A stretch of DNA of 64,000 nucleotides from Salvia splendens (taxonomy: Eukaryota; Streptophyta; Magnoliopsida; Lamiales; Lamiaceae): positions 10,533,708 through 10,597,707 of the forward strand of contig NC_056052.1 of NCBI RefSeq assembly GCF_004379255.2, written 5' to 3'. Below, piece by piece: positions 1 to 9,666 of this stretch. Both the position numbers and the translations under genes were made by a program. How positions within the stretch are numbered: position 1 is the stretch's first letter; each line of letters begins with the position of its first letter. The notes under the pieces were generated by a model, which was not told the DNA's origin, did not search any database, and saw only the letters and a program-made list of their open reading frames with translations.

Positions 1-13
1 TAGGGATGTCACA
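1..13 (-). repeat. First bases of the 3' LTR
   Basis: On the minus strand the sequence TGTGACATCCC directly follows a purine-rich tract, the position where a 3' LTR begins. It differs by one base from the start of the LTR at 5264 (TGTAACATCCC), which suggests the same lineage. The remainder is off the left edge. Confidence 0.7.
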
Positions 14-27
14 ATTCTTCCCCTCTT
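14..27 (-). other. Polypurine tract
   Basis: On the minus strand AAGAGGGGAAGAAT immediately precedes the LTR start. Such a tract primes plus-strand DNA synthesis in LTR retrotransposons. Confidence 0.75.
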
Positions 28-85
28 AAAGAATTTTGTCCGCAAAATTCGCTTTCCCCATGAACTAATGCATCTAATAAAATCA

Positions 86-538
86 CTAACCCGTAAACAA
101 ATGTGGATAGTTCTTTCTCATTTTTTCCTCAATTTCCCAAGTAGCCTCTTCGACCATGTGATTCCGCCAACTAACTTTGACCATTGGGATCTCTTTTCTT
201 CGCAGTTGTTTAACCTGTCGGTCTACAATATTATCTGGTTCCTCTATGTAGCCCAAATTCTCAGAAATCTGTATATCAGGACCTTTCAGAACATGTGACG
301 GATCAGATCGATAACGTCGAAGCATGCTGACGTGGAAAACATTATGAATCTGCTCTAACTCTGGAGGTAATGCTAACCTATACGCCAACTGTCCAACTCT
401 TTCGACAATATCATACGACCCAATATAACGAGGACTCAGCTTACCTTTACGTCCAAATCGCATTACTCCTTTCAGGTGAAACTCGCAAGAAAACTTTGTC
501 TCCAACCTCATATTCCATTTCTTTCCGATGCTGATCAT
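86..538 (-). pseudogene. Integrase C-terminal domain and chromodomain of gypsy pol
   Basis: The 150-residue reading frame continues the integrase after a frame change near 470. Residues 21-75 hold the GKLSPRYIG and VFHVSMLRRY blocks typical of the plant gypsy integrase tail. Residues about 99-147 form a chromodomain, with VDRQVKQLRRKEI, VKVSWRN and EEATWEIEEKMR; aromatic residues W124 and W134 are present. Chromodomains guide integration by binding histone marks in this family. The frame upstream of about residue 20 is not real coding sequence, so the ATG at 538 is not a true start. Confidence 0.88.
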
Positions 539-1514
539 AATAACTCTTCTGTCTATCTTGTGCCGCCTTCAATCTGTTTTTAATGATGTCAATCTTGGAA
601 ACAGTTTCTTGAACAATCTCTGGCCCTTCTAGAATCTCCAAGCCTTCTTTATCCCAATAGACCGGACTTCTACATTTTCTGCCATATAATGTTTCATATG
701 GTGCCATTCCAATACTGTTGTGATATTGGTTGTTGTAAGCAAACTCCATCAGCGGAATATACTTATCCCATGAACCCTGAAAATCAATAACACAAGCACG
801 AAGCATTTCTTCTAACGTCTGAATAGTTCTTTCTAACTGACCATCTGTCTGGGGATGAAAAGCAGTACTAAAATGTAGTCGGGTTCCCATGGCTGTCTGA
901 AAACTTTCCCAAAATCGGGAAATGAATCGCGGATCTCTGTCTAATACAATGGATATCGGAATACCATGCAAGCGTACTACTTTCTTCACGTACATTTCAG
1001 CCAACTGGTCTAACGAACAACCCCATCGTATAGGCAAGAAATGTGCTGATTTAGTTAATCTGTCTACAATAATCCACCTAGCATCATTCCCTTTCCGTGT
1101 CCTCGGTAAACCCGTTACAAAATCCATCGTGATACGCTCCCATTTCCAAACTGGAATAGATAAAGGTTTCAATAAACCAACAGGTGCTTGATGTTCTGCT
1201 TTTACCTGTTGACACGTCAAAAACTTTGAAACAAATTCTGCCACTTCTTTCTTCATCTTTGGCCACCAATAATGTTGCCTCATAGTATGATACATCTTTG
1301 TTGTTCCTGGGTGCATTGCATAAGGAGCATTATGTGCCTCATCTAGAATCTCTCTCCGAAGATTATCAACATCTGGTACACACAATCTAGTGCCAAACAT
1401 CAATGTATCATCTTGTAGAATGAACGGTGTGTCTTTACCTTTTCGTACCTCATTAATAAACTCTACAAACTTTTCATCTTTCATTTGAGCACCTTGAATT
1501 TGTTGTCTCAACAC
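447..1514 (-). pseudogene. Integrase of gypsy pol
   Basis: The enzyme inserts the element cDNA into the chromosome. Residues 61-101 are the zinc-binding region: H61, H68 and C101 are present but the usual first cysteine of the CxxC pair is F98. The catalytic core keeps D131 (TMDFVTGLP), D192 (LDRDPRF) and E228 (GQLERT) with exact D-35-E spacing. The frame ends at about 470, where a small deletion moves the code into the neighbouring frame. The upstream ATG is simply the first after a stop, because the domain belongs to a longer polyprotein. Confidence 0.92.
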
Positions 1515-1863
1515 TGGTCAGATTTCAAGAGTCGCTATTAACCATTCACTCGTATCTAGTTATAATCTTACATTCAAACTTCGAAGATGCATGTGTGCTA
1601 CCATACTGCTTGACTTCTGACTTAACGCGTCTGCAACAACGTTTGCCTTCCCCGGATGGTATTCAATGGTACAATCATAATCTTTAAGCAACTACATCCA
1701 CTGTCTTTGTCTCATATTCAACTCCTTCTGACTCATTAAATATTTTAAACTCTTGTGATCTGTCAAGATTCGAAAAGTTTCTCCATATAAATTATGACAC
1801 CAAATCTTCAAAGCAAAAACAACAGCTGCCAATTCCAGATCATGAACAGGATATGAAACTTCA
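1515..1863 (-). pseudogene. RNase H, C-terminal half, of gypsy pol
   Basis: The minus-strand translation shows [28 protein letters not shown] and VVADALS, the RNase H blocks holding the catalytic Glu and Asp residues. Several stops lie between this block and the integrase. The domain is cut at its right edge by the PIF-like element; its N-terminal half resumes at 3599. Removing the insertion and one TSD copy rejoins the two halves in frame. Confidence 0.9.
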
Positions 1864-3595
1864 GAGCATCCACAACCGTGCTCTTGCAAGGGAGCACGGT
1901 TGTGGGCCCGGCGCCACTATTCATGCCTGCTCTCTGGCAAGAGCACAACACCCACAGTTGTGCTCTTCCGCAAGGACGAGCACAATTCAATTTAAAATTC
2001 AATTAAACAAAAACATTTCCATAATATTAAAATTCATTAAAAACCACAATAAATATTACAAATTACAAATAAAATAAAAAAGACATAATTAAAATCCTAA
2101 AAATTAAAAATTACATAATCAAATACTAAAAATTAAAAATTACATAATTAAACTCCTAAAAATTAAAAATTACATAATTATTGGCTAATATTACCCGAGG
2201 AAGACTACTCATCCGGCGGCACTAACCCCAATTGTTTTTGGAGACCCAATATCATGGTCCCGTGCGTTTGAAGTTGTGTGGGGGTCATAGTTGACCTATC
2301 GGCCATATTGAGTTGGCCTAAGAGCATCCACAGCGAGTTGTTCGGGGGTGGAGGTGGCGCAAAGGGAGCGGGGGCAGATGAAGTCGCGGCGCGACGGCGG
2401 TCAGCCGCCGCCTTCTTCCTTCCTTGCGGTCGGCGTCGGGAACCACTTGGTCAGGCGTCGGGGCTACCCAAGTTAGCTCCGGCGAGTTGGCTAGCCACTT
2501 CTTCGGAGCCGGCGTCGGATAGGGATACCGACCTTGACCGTTTGGAGGAGCCGCTAGAGGAGGATGTTAAGCCTCCCATATACTTTGGGTGCGTCCGCGT
2601 GTCCTGCCAAACGTTGAGGTACTTGAACGACTTGCCGTTCATGGATTGGTAGGTGCTCAGCGCGAAAGTGATGATGTCGACCTCGCTCCGGCCGTCCCGG
2701 CATTCCGCGTCTCCTGGAGGAAATAGCCATTGAACTTGCCAATTTCTTCGTTGGCTCGGCCGATGGAGTTGCGCACCATACTCTCGTTGCGCTTGATCGT
2801 TCCCAGCGGCCGGTTTTCATTGAACCGGCGAGAGACGCGCCACCAAAAGTGATCGCCGGATTGGTTCGTGCCAACCACCGCATCTTCGGAGATTTCCAAG
2901 TAGGCATTGAAATATTTATCCATCTCCGCCGGAGTGTATGGTGTGCGGACACCGCGAGTAGGAGGTGGTGGAGTTTGGGAGGGGGCGGTCGGCCTAGGCT
3001 CCGGTGTCCACCCGTATCGCCCTTCGGAGGCACCTTGGTCGTCGATTGGGTATGGCCGGTAGCCACCCGGAACGCCCGAATCTTGGGTTTGAGGAGGGGC
3101 CTAATATTCCGTTTCCAGACTAGGAAACAATTGTAAACCGAACCATTCGGGGTTCCAACCGTGAGAGGGCGGGTGGTCATCACCTTGGCCGGACATTGTT
3201 ATGTTGTAGGGCATGAGAGAATAAAGATGAAAATGGATATGGAGAATGAAGATGAGAATGGATATGGGAGAATGAAGATGAGAATTGTGTAGTTTGATGT
3301 GAATTTTTCGGTGTTAAAGTGGGGGTATTTATAGATGAAAGTGTGTATTTTTGGGGGAAAAAAAAATTAAAAAGTGGTAAAAACGGTAATAAACGGATAT
3401 ATTTTTTCGGGAAGTGAATTTTTTTTTATTTTTAATCGGTTTTTTAATTAAAAACCGATTTTTAATTAAAAAAATAAAAATTCAAGGCCGTTGCCCAATC
3501 GGCGCCACGTGTCCTGCTCGCTGGCACGGCGCTGCTCGATTCCGTGCCAGCGGCGCGGACGGACGCGGGTTGGGCCACCACCGTTGTGGATGCTC
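1864..3595 (-). mobile_element. PIF/Harbinger-like element, copy 1, ORF1 only (TSD TCA)
   Basis: The ends are inverted repeats starting GAGCATCCACAACSGTG, and TCA is duplicated at 1861-1863 and 3596-3598. Three-base target duplications and this terminal type fit PIF/Harbinger elements. The 1732-bp element sits inside the RNase H coding region of the gypsy element, so it is younger than that element. It carries a decayed ORF1 on the minus strand and no DDE transposase. It is closely related to the copy at 50936-52740. Confidence 0.92.
2205..3196 (-). pseudogene. PIF-like ORF1 (Myb/SANT-like, NAM-associated-type protein), decayed
   Basis: The reading frame starts MSGQGDD at 3196 and can be followed to the ending LGLVPPDE at 2205. 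It includes PYTPAEMDKYF, the SGDHFWWRVSRRFNENRP helix region and FKYLNVWQDTRTHPKYMGG, then a Ser-rich tail. The same domain order is found in ORF1 proteins of PIF/Harbinger elements, which bind DNA and help the transposase; plant annotations often call them glutathione S-transferase T3-like. One stop after ETEY, a frame change near RNAG and another stop after GSPDA inactivate it. Confidence 0.82.
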
Positions 3596-3598
3596 TCA

Positions 3599-3699
3599 TG
3601 TACTCTTAGCTGTCGTGACGCATAAGCAACAACCTTTCCATTTTGCATCAAAACACAAACAAGTCCTTGCCGAGAAGCATCACTGTACACAACGAATCC
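3599..3699 (-). pseudogene. RNase H, N-terminal part, of gypsy pol
   Basis: The translation [19 protein letters not shown] and [10 protein letters not shown] gives the first RNase H block with its catalytic Asp. The domain stops at the TCA target site of the PIF-like element and continues at 1863. Confidence 0.9.
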
Positions 3700-4594
3700 T
3701 CATATACCTGTCGAAATAGTCAATATGGGTGTTGTAGTCAATCGATGCTTCAACTCATCAAAACTCTTCTGACATTCTTCACTCCATATGAAAGGGGCAT
3801 TCTTCCATAACAATTTTGTCATTGATCCCGCAATAATCGAGAATCCTTCCACAAAACGTCTATAGTATCCAACCATACCCAGGAAGCTTCGAACCTCTGT
3901 GACTGTAGTTGGCACTTTCCAGTTGACAATTGCTTCAATTTTCTGTGGATCCACTTCTATTCCTCGACCTGACACTACGTGTCCCAAAAATACCACATGA
4001 TCTAACCAAAACTCACATTTACTCAGCTTTGCATAAAGCTGTTTATCTCGTAGAACTTGTAATACTGACTGCAAGTGATTAACATGATCCTCTGTACTTC
4101 GCGAGTAGACCAATATGTCGTCGATAAAAACAATCACAAATTGATCCAGAAATGGTTGAACTACTTTATTCATCAGTGCCATAAAAGCTGTAGGTGCATT
4201 CGTCAGTCCGAAAGGCATAACCAAAAACTCATAATGGCCGTATCGAGTTCGAAAGGTTATTTTCGGAATATCATCTTTAGCAATCTTCAACTGATGGTAC
4301 CCTGATCGGAGATCTACTTTGGAAAACACTTATGCACCCTGAAGTTGATCAAACAACTCTTCTATTCTCGGCAATGGATATTTATTCTTCACCGTGACTT
4401 GATTCAGTTTTTGATAGTCTATACAAAGTCGGAATGTACCGTCTTTCTTTTTTACAAGGCGCTCCCCAAGATGAAACACTGGGCCGTATAAATCCCTTAT
4501 CTAACAACTCTTGTAACTGTTTCTTCAACTCCTGTAACTCCAATGGCGATATTCGATAAGGAGGAATTGAAATAGGTGCCGTACCTGGTAACAA
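3700..4594 (-). pseudogene. Reverse transcriptase of gypsy pol
   Basis: The domain copies the RNA genome into DNA. The 209-residue frame at 3700-4329 has [13 protein letters not shown] (catalytic D6), [13 protein letters not shown], and FIDDILVYS (D70, D71), then the thumb and connection blocks ([29 protein letters not shown]). The N-terminal part, [20 protein letters not shown], lies in a different frame at 4382-4594. The linking palm sequence is broken by a stop and frameshifts, so the enzyme cannot be made. Confidence 0.93.
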
Positions 4595-4606
4595 CTCAAT
4601 AGTAAA

Positions 4607-5263
4607 CTATGTTTCCCGATCAGGTGGTAATCCAGGTAAATCTTCAGGAAAAACATCAGGAAATTCTTTAACAACAGAAATGTCTTTAACTTGATCATTA
4701 ACCATAGCACAATCTACAACATGGGCAAGATATGCTTCACATCCACTTTGAATTAGTTGAAAAGCCGTTGTAGCAGATATAAGACACGAGGGAACAATAT
4801 GTCGACTGCCGTAAAATATCACTCGATCTCGTCCTGGTGACTCTATTACCACTTCTTTAGCATAACAATCGACCTTAGCCTGATGACGTGACAACCAATC
4901 CATACCCAAGATAATATCAAACTCATGTATGAACAAGGGAATCAAATCTGCCAATAGTTCTACTGAATTGATTCTCACCGCACAATCTCGATATACTGAA
5001 TATACTGAAATAACTTCACCCAAGGGTGTGTGTACACCTAGTCTGTGATCTAGAGGTTCAGGTTCTTTATGCATATGTGATGTGATGACAAGTGATATAA
5101 ATGAATGAGTAGATCATGGATCTATCAAGGTATATATCATAGCATCAACTAAATAAAGTGTTCCGGTAATGACCTCTGGTGCTCTAGATGCCTCCTCCTG
5201 TGTCATAGCAAACACACGAGCATGCCCCCGGGGTGTAGATCCATGTGCCTCTGACTGTCCTCG
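4607..5263 (-). pseudogene. Aspartic protease and gag C-terminal linker of gypsy polyprotein
   Basis: The frame 4607-5074 contains IPLFIHEFDIILGMDWLSRH, the C-terminal half of a plant gypsy protease, then the linker toward RT. Upstream, the translation TLIDP-stop-STHSF corresponds to the active-site Asp loop, with a stop codon at 5114-5116 where Gly is normal. The sequence before it (RGHARVFAMTQEEA) matches the linker after the gag zinc knuckle. The rest of gag is missing because another LTR begins at 5264. Confidence 0.85.
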
Positions 5264-8200
5264 TGTAACATCCCAAACTTTTGTGACCCTCTTTATTACG
5301 TTATTGGAATTTTGGAATTTATGAAACCTTGTTTCTATGTGATTAAGTGATTTGCGTGAAATAAATTGTCGTGGTTAATGTGAATGATGAGCTTGAGATT
5401 TTATGTTTTTCCAAATGGGGAAATAATTAATAGGATCATGCATTTATTCTTTCACGAGTCAATTCGTTGAAATATTCGGCCATTCCTAATTATTGAGATT
5501 AGTTCTTCTTTTTGTGGATTTAATTAATTGTCTTGGGACTTTAATCCAAATTAAATCCAAACAAATGGACCCTAAATTGTACCACATGAAATTCGAACTC
5601 TATTCTACTATCCTTGGGAGTTTCGAAAATTCCCTATTTAAAATAGGAGAATGAATTATTTTCCGTTGATTTAATTGGTGCTTTATTGACTCTCTCCTTT
5701 TAAATTAAATCCAATTAAATCATGTCACATATTATTTCTTCACCCAAAATAAATAGAGAGTTGGAACATTTCCTTGGCTATTTTAGCCTATTAATTTTCG
5801 GCCCCTCCAATAAAAAAATGGAGGATATTTTATTTTTTTCCTATTTTGTGGAACCCCCTTTTTATTCAAATAAATTCCTATGCCTAATTAATTGAGGATG
5901 TGAATATTTTTCTTCTATTGTTCCTCCATATCACACGCCCCTAGGCATTTATTTTCCTTGTGGGAATTTAATTAATTATTGCCTTTTTATGGGAGCCTTT
6001 TTCCATAAAGAAATTACCCAATTTAAATCCTATTCTATTTAATTGGGGATTTAAATAATTCCCTTGTACAAATTTCCTCTTGAAATTTTCGGCCCCCACC
6101 ACATAAATTCCTACTTGGGGATTTAATTTATTTTGTTCCCTTATTTATGGAATATTCACCTTTATTTCCTAATTTATGAATATTCTCTCCAAGTAAATAT
6201 TTCTATATCCCATTGTTATTAAATAAGCAAATATTGAATTAATCCCCCCCTCATTATGCACGCCTATTTTGTGCTCTAATTGGGAGATTTTTTTTTTTTC
6301 AATTTATTCCTCCCACAATTTAATTAATTCATTAGGTGTGGGATTTTTTTTTTAAACCTAAACCTAGCAAATAAATACATAATTATCAAACCCTAGCCCC
6401 CATACCTCACAATTTTCGCCACTCTCTCCCTCCCTCACTCCCACACGGTTCTCTCCCTCCATCACTCTCCCATCTCCAAAAACCTCCATTCAAGCCTTGA
6501 TTTTGCAGCCATTGAAGTTATCTTCGAGAACCACCGACGGATCGCTTCATCCTACGTTTCTACCGTTTTCGTTTTGTCAAAAGGAAGGTATAATCACACA
6601 CTTCTCTTCCCCTTCCGTTTTGAACCATGTTTTGAGTCCTACATGCATGTAGAGAGTGTAGGTTTGATAGATCGCAAGTTTTAACGGGGGAAAAATTGTG
6701 TGATTATATGAACTTGTTGGTTTTGCATTTGTTGGTTGAATTCACGTGTGATTTGGATCGAAATAATTGTGAATAATATGAGTTGTATGCAAATATGTGT
6801 TTGAGGAATGAGTGAGCATGATGATGTATTTTCGAGCATGATGAATCGGTGTTTTCGTTGTGGAATTTTAAAAAACCCTATTTTCGAAATTGAATCAGAA
6901 TTCTGTGATGCTCGACCAGTGACTTATGATCTGGATTCGACCCATCAAACGAACGAATTTTGCTACGAAATTTTTACTGAGTAAATTTCAAGATGTCTAC
7001 GGTGTCTCGTGTTAATTTCAGCCTGTTTTATCGAAAAATGAATTTTTGAAAAATGTTTGAAGTCGACTGCGCAATTTTGCCAGAAACGTATGTTCCCGAC
7101 CAGAAAGTTTCGTTTTCTGTTGGACTGACCAAATGACCTCCGATCGATGTGATTCTTGAACTATATGCAAATTTGAAGTGTCTTCTGTGTTGTGTTAAAT
7201 TTTCAGCCTTTTTGGGCATCGTATGAATTTATGGTGAATTTTTTAAATGAACTGCGCAAAACTGCCAGAATTTTTATGTTCCGACCAGAGTGTTGTATTA
7301 GTGTTTTGACTGACCAAACGACATGATTTGAGCGTGAAACTTTACCTGGATGAACTTTAATGTGTCTACTGTGTTGTGACCAAATTTCAGCTTCATATGA
7401 GGTCGGGTAATTTTTGGTGATTTTTACAAACCAACCGCGCAGTTCTGCCAGTTTTTGCTTTTTACGAAAATATCATTTGTGCTAAGTCTTGAATGAATTA
7501 TATGATGCATGTGTGATTTGAGAAAGCATCCTATGACGTGATTTTGTGTGACTCGTTGAGAAAAGTATTATGACATGTCTTTCTTGTGTTGATGAATGTT
7601 GGGATGGGTAAGAGAACGATAAAAAGGAACAATAGGACATGCACGAAAATATAAGTTTATGAAAGACTGATTGTGTTGTCGTTGGCAAGGGTGATTGAGT
7701 ATACGTGAGCTCGAGGAACGAAAGTCGCATAAGTTGGAATTGAATTGTTAAGAGAACGAGGTGGGCTTTCTTTTCAACCTCTTTACTCTTTCGAAAAATA
7801 TTATGTGGAGATATAAGGGTGGTTTAACTGTTATGTCAAGCCATGAACTGTTTTGTTTTTGTGATTATGTGCCTGATGCCTAGTTCGTATGAGTTTACTC
7901 CGTTAGGCTACATGGCTGTATTGTGAAACGAATTCGGGTCCGAGTAGGGCCGTAAACCCTATCGGGCTGTGTACACTGGTGGGATCGTGAGCCGTGTTTG
8001 CTAGTCGGCCGGTCTCGTGGGCGAATAGTGTGGCCACACTTTCGTCGCACTGTGATGTGATTGATGGATTGATGTGAAAAGTGGGGAGATAAATTGTCTG
8101 GCCAGACTTGAATATTTTTGTGTTTCTCGTGATATTATTCTTACTACTTAAAACTCGTGATCACTGGTATGGATGACATAACTTATTAAAATGTTTTCGG

Positions 8201-8716
8201 CATGAGCCCATTGAGTACAACAAGTACTCAGCCCTGCATATTATTTTCTTATGTGCAGGTTGAGCGGGATGTTGCGGTGGATGTCGAGCCGGCTTAAGTA
8301 CTTAGGATGCGTCGTGTCGTCATACATAGGCGTCGTCCTTGACTCTCCTTAAACAGTATTTTACGCTGCTATAATTTGAACTATGACTCATGACTTAATC
8401 TTTCCTCTATGTTTTTGTGTTTGAACATGTATGGTGATGATGAGTTTTAAACTAGTAATTACGTTTCTTTTTAAAATGGTACTCTTCGAGATTTTTAAGT
8501 TAAATGTTTGTTTTACTTTAGTTCTTAATTGATGTGTTTTTCTTAAGTCAAATTTTCCGTTATCCCTTTTTGTAGTATCTTACCTTATGTCTTTAAAAAA
8601 AAAAAAAAAAAAAAACCTCAAAATCGTTTAATTAAGTTGTCCTTTTAAATTGTTGTCCATGCATGTCGGTCACGATCGCCGCGTTTGTGGTACCCCTTGT
8701 ATGGGCGGTCGTGACA
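5264..8716 (+). repeat. Long gypsy LTR (3453 bp), 5' LTR of a plus-strand element
   Basis: The LTR begins TGTAACATCCC and ends GCGGTCGTGACA; a primer-binding site follows three bases later, which fixes the orientation. LTRs of 2.5-4.5 kb are usual in the Del/Tekay lineage. A pyrimidine-rich stretch at 6415-6490 resembles a transcript leader, and an A run lies at 8596-8615. No second copy of this LTR is seen in the window. It cuts the gag region of the minus-strand gypsy element at its left edge. Confidence 0.75.
6900..7456 (+). repeat. Three diverged tandem units of about 184 bp inside the LTR
   Basis: Anchors CTGCGCAattttgCCAG, CTGCGCAaaactgCCAG and CCGCGCAgttctgCCAG begin at 7067, 7252 and 7435, giving periods of 185 and 183 bp. 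Each unit also repeats TTCCGACCAG, GACTGACCAAA and a GTGTCT...TGTT...TTTCAGC block. Confidence 0.8.
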
Positions 8717-8719
8717 GAG

Positions 8720-8731
8720 TGGTATCAGAGC
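8720..8731 (+). other. Primer-binding site, initiator tRNA-Met type
   Basis: TGGTATCAGAGC is complementary to the 3' end of plant initiator tRNA-Met, the usual primer of chromoviruses. It lies three bases after the LTR end. Confidence 0.88.
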
Positions 8732-9330
8732 TTTGTTCTTTCGCTCTGGTCCGAGAGTCTTCTTTCACTTTAAGTCTAAGTTAGTGAACCCTTTTTGACT
8801 AAGAAGTGTTACGAAGGCTCAACATCCAAAGCATCACGCTCAACCGATGAAAGTGAGGTATGTGTAAATCGTTGGAAGTATGCGAGATTGATGTATGAAG
8901 GGTATGATGATATGATATGACATTTGACTAGTATATGCATGTGAATGGATGATGTGCATGAGGATGAGTTGAAATGGAATGGTTTTATGAGCATGATTAA
9001 TGTAAATTCTAAAGCATGTGTTATGTGCGTGAATATGATGTTGTAATAGCATGATTGCATGGAATACAAGGATATTTGACGTGATAATTTAGACATGCAA
9101 TGTACGTACAAAATGATATCAATATGGTATGAATGCGTGTGAGTATAAACATGAATTTGGTGACGCTTCTAGATGTATGTTAGGCGCGAGAATAGCACGA
9201 CGTTAACATAAAAAGATGGAAACTGTAAGACAAAAATTAACATCAAACTGCCCGACAAACATAAGACGCATCACAAACATACGACAAATAAAATGTGTTT
9301 TTGAAAAAGAAACTTTTCGTTTTCGCGTAG
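8732..9330 (+). other. Untranslated leader of the plus-strand LTR element
   Basis: About 600 bp of AT- and ATG-rich sequence between the primer-binding site and the next ORF. The length fits the leader of Del/Tekay elements. No coding signal is visible. Confidence 0.55.
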
Positions 9331-9666
9331 ATGGCACGAATGAAACGAACCGCGCTTAAGAGCAGTCAGTATAGCGCCAAGCAACGACAAGCAATATACG
9401 ATTATGATCATTTCGAGAGGGAAGAAGGAAAAGCTTTGAGAGAGGTCGTCGCACGTTTTGAGACTTTATGGCGAGAAGCCAGCCGGTACCATGTGACGGC
9501 CTACGGTGGCATAAGAAGACTAATCGAGTTGATGCCCGACAGTTGGAACTCTTGGCTAGAGGCGACAGCCAATCGGTTCACGTGGTACGAACCAAAGAAC
9601 GAGATTACACTTAAAGAAAACTACCATCATCATACCTTCTACAAAAACACGAGTTGTGCACCATAG
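9331..9666 (+). CDS. Small gag-like ORF of an LTR retrotransposon (uncertain)
   Basis: A 111-residue ORF (MARMKRTALKSSQY start) stands about 600 bp after a primer-binding site, where gag is expected. Residues 28-90 (FEREEGKALREVVARFETLW, then LIELMPDSWNSWLEATANRF) resemble the helical pattern of UBN2-type copia gag. I do not recognise it firmly. It ends in a non-homologous tail, so it is probably truncated. It could instead be a chance ORF in retroelement debris; copia pol remnants begin a few hundred bases later. Confidence 0.35.
   Translation: MARMKRTALKSSQYSAKQRQAIYDYDHFEREEGKALREVVARFETLWREASRYHVTAYGGIRRLIELMPDSWNSWLEATANRFTWYEPKNEITLKENYHHHTFYKNTSCAP

Larger units (their letters stand above)
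1..5263 (-). mobile_element. Ty3/gypsy chromovirus (Del/Tekay-like), decayed, 3' part to gag C-terminus
   Basis: Reading leftward on the minus strand the order is gag C-terminal linker, protease, reverse transcriptase, RNase H, integrase, chromodomain, polypurine tract and the first bases of the 3' LTR. This is the Ty3/gypsy order, and the terminal chromodomain places it among chromoviruses; the chromodomain sequence resembles the Del/Tekay lineage. Frameshifts and stops break every domain boundary, so the element cannot encode a polyprotein. A PIF-like DNA element interrupts RNase H, and a second gypsy LTR cuts the gag side at 5264. The 3' LTR lies mostly outside the window. Confidence 0.93.

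Noticed and set aside
1853..2077. Plus-strand ORF spanning the left end of PIF copy 1
   Set aside because: It crosses the terminal inverted repeat and TSD; chance frame.
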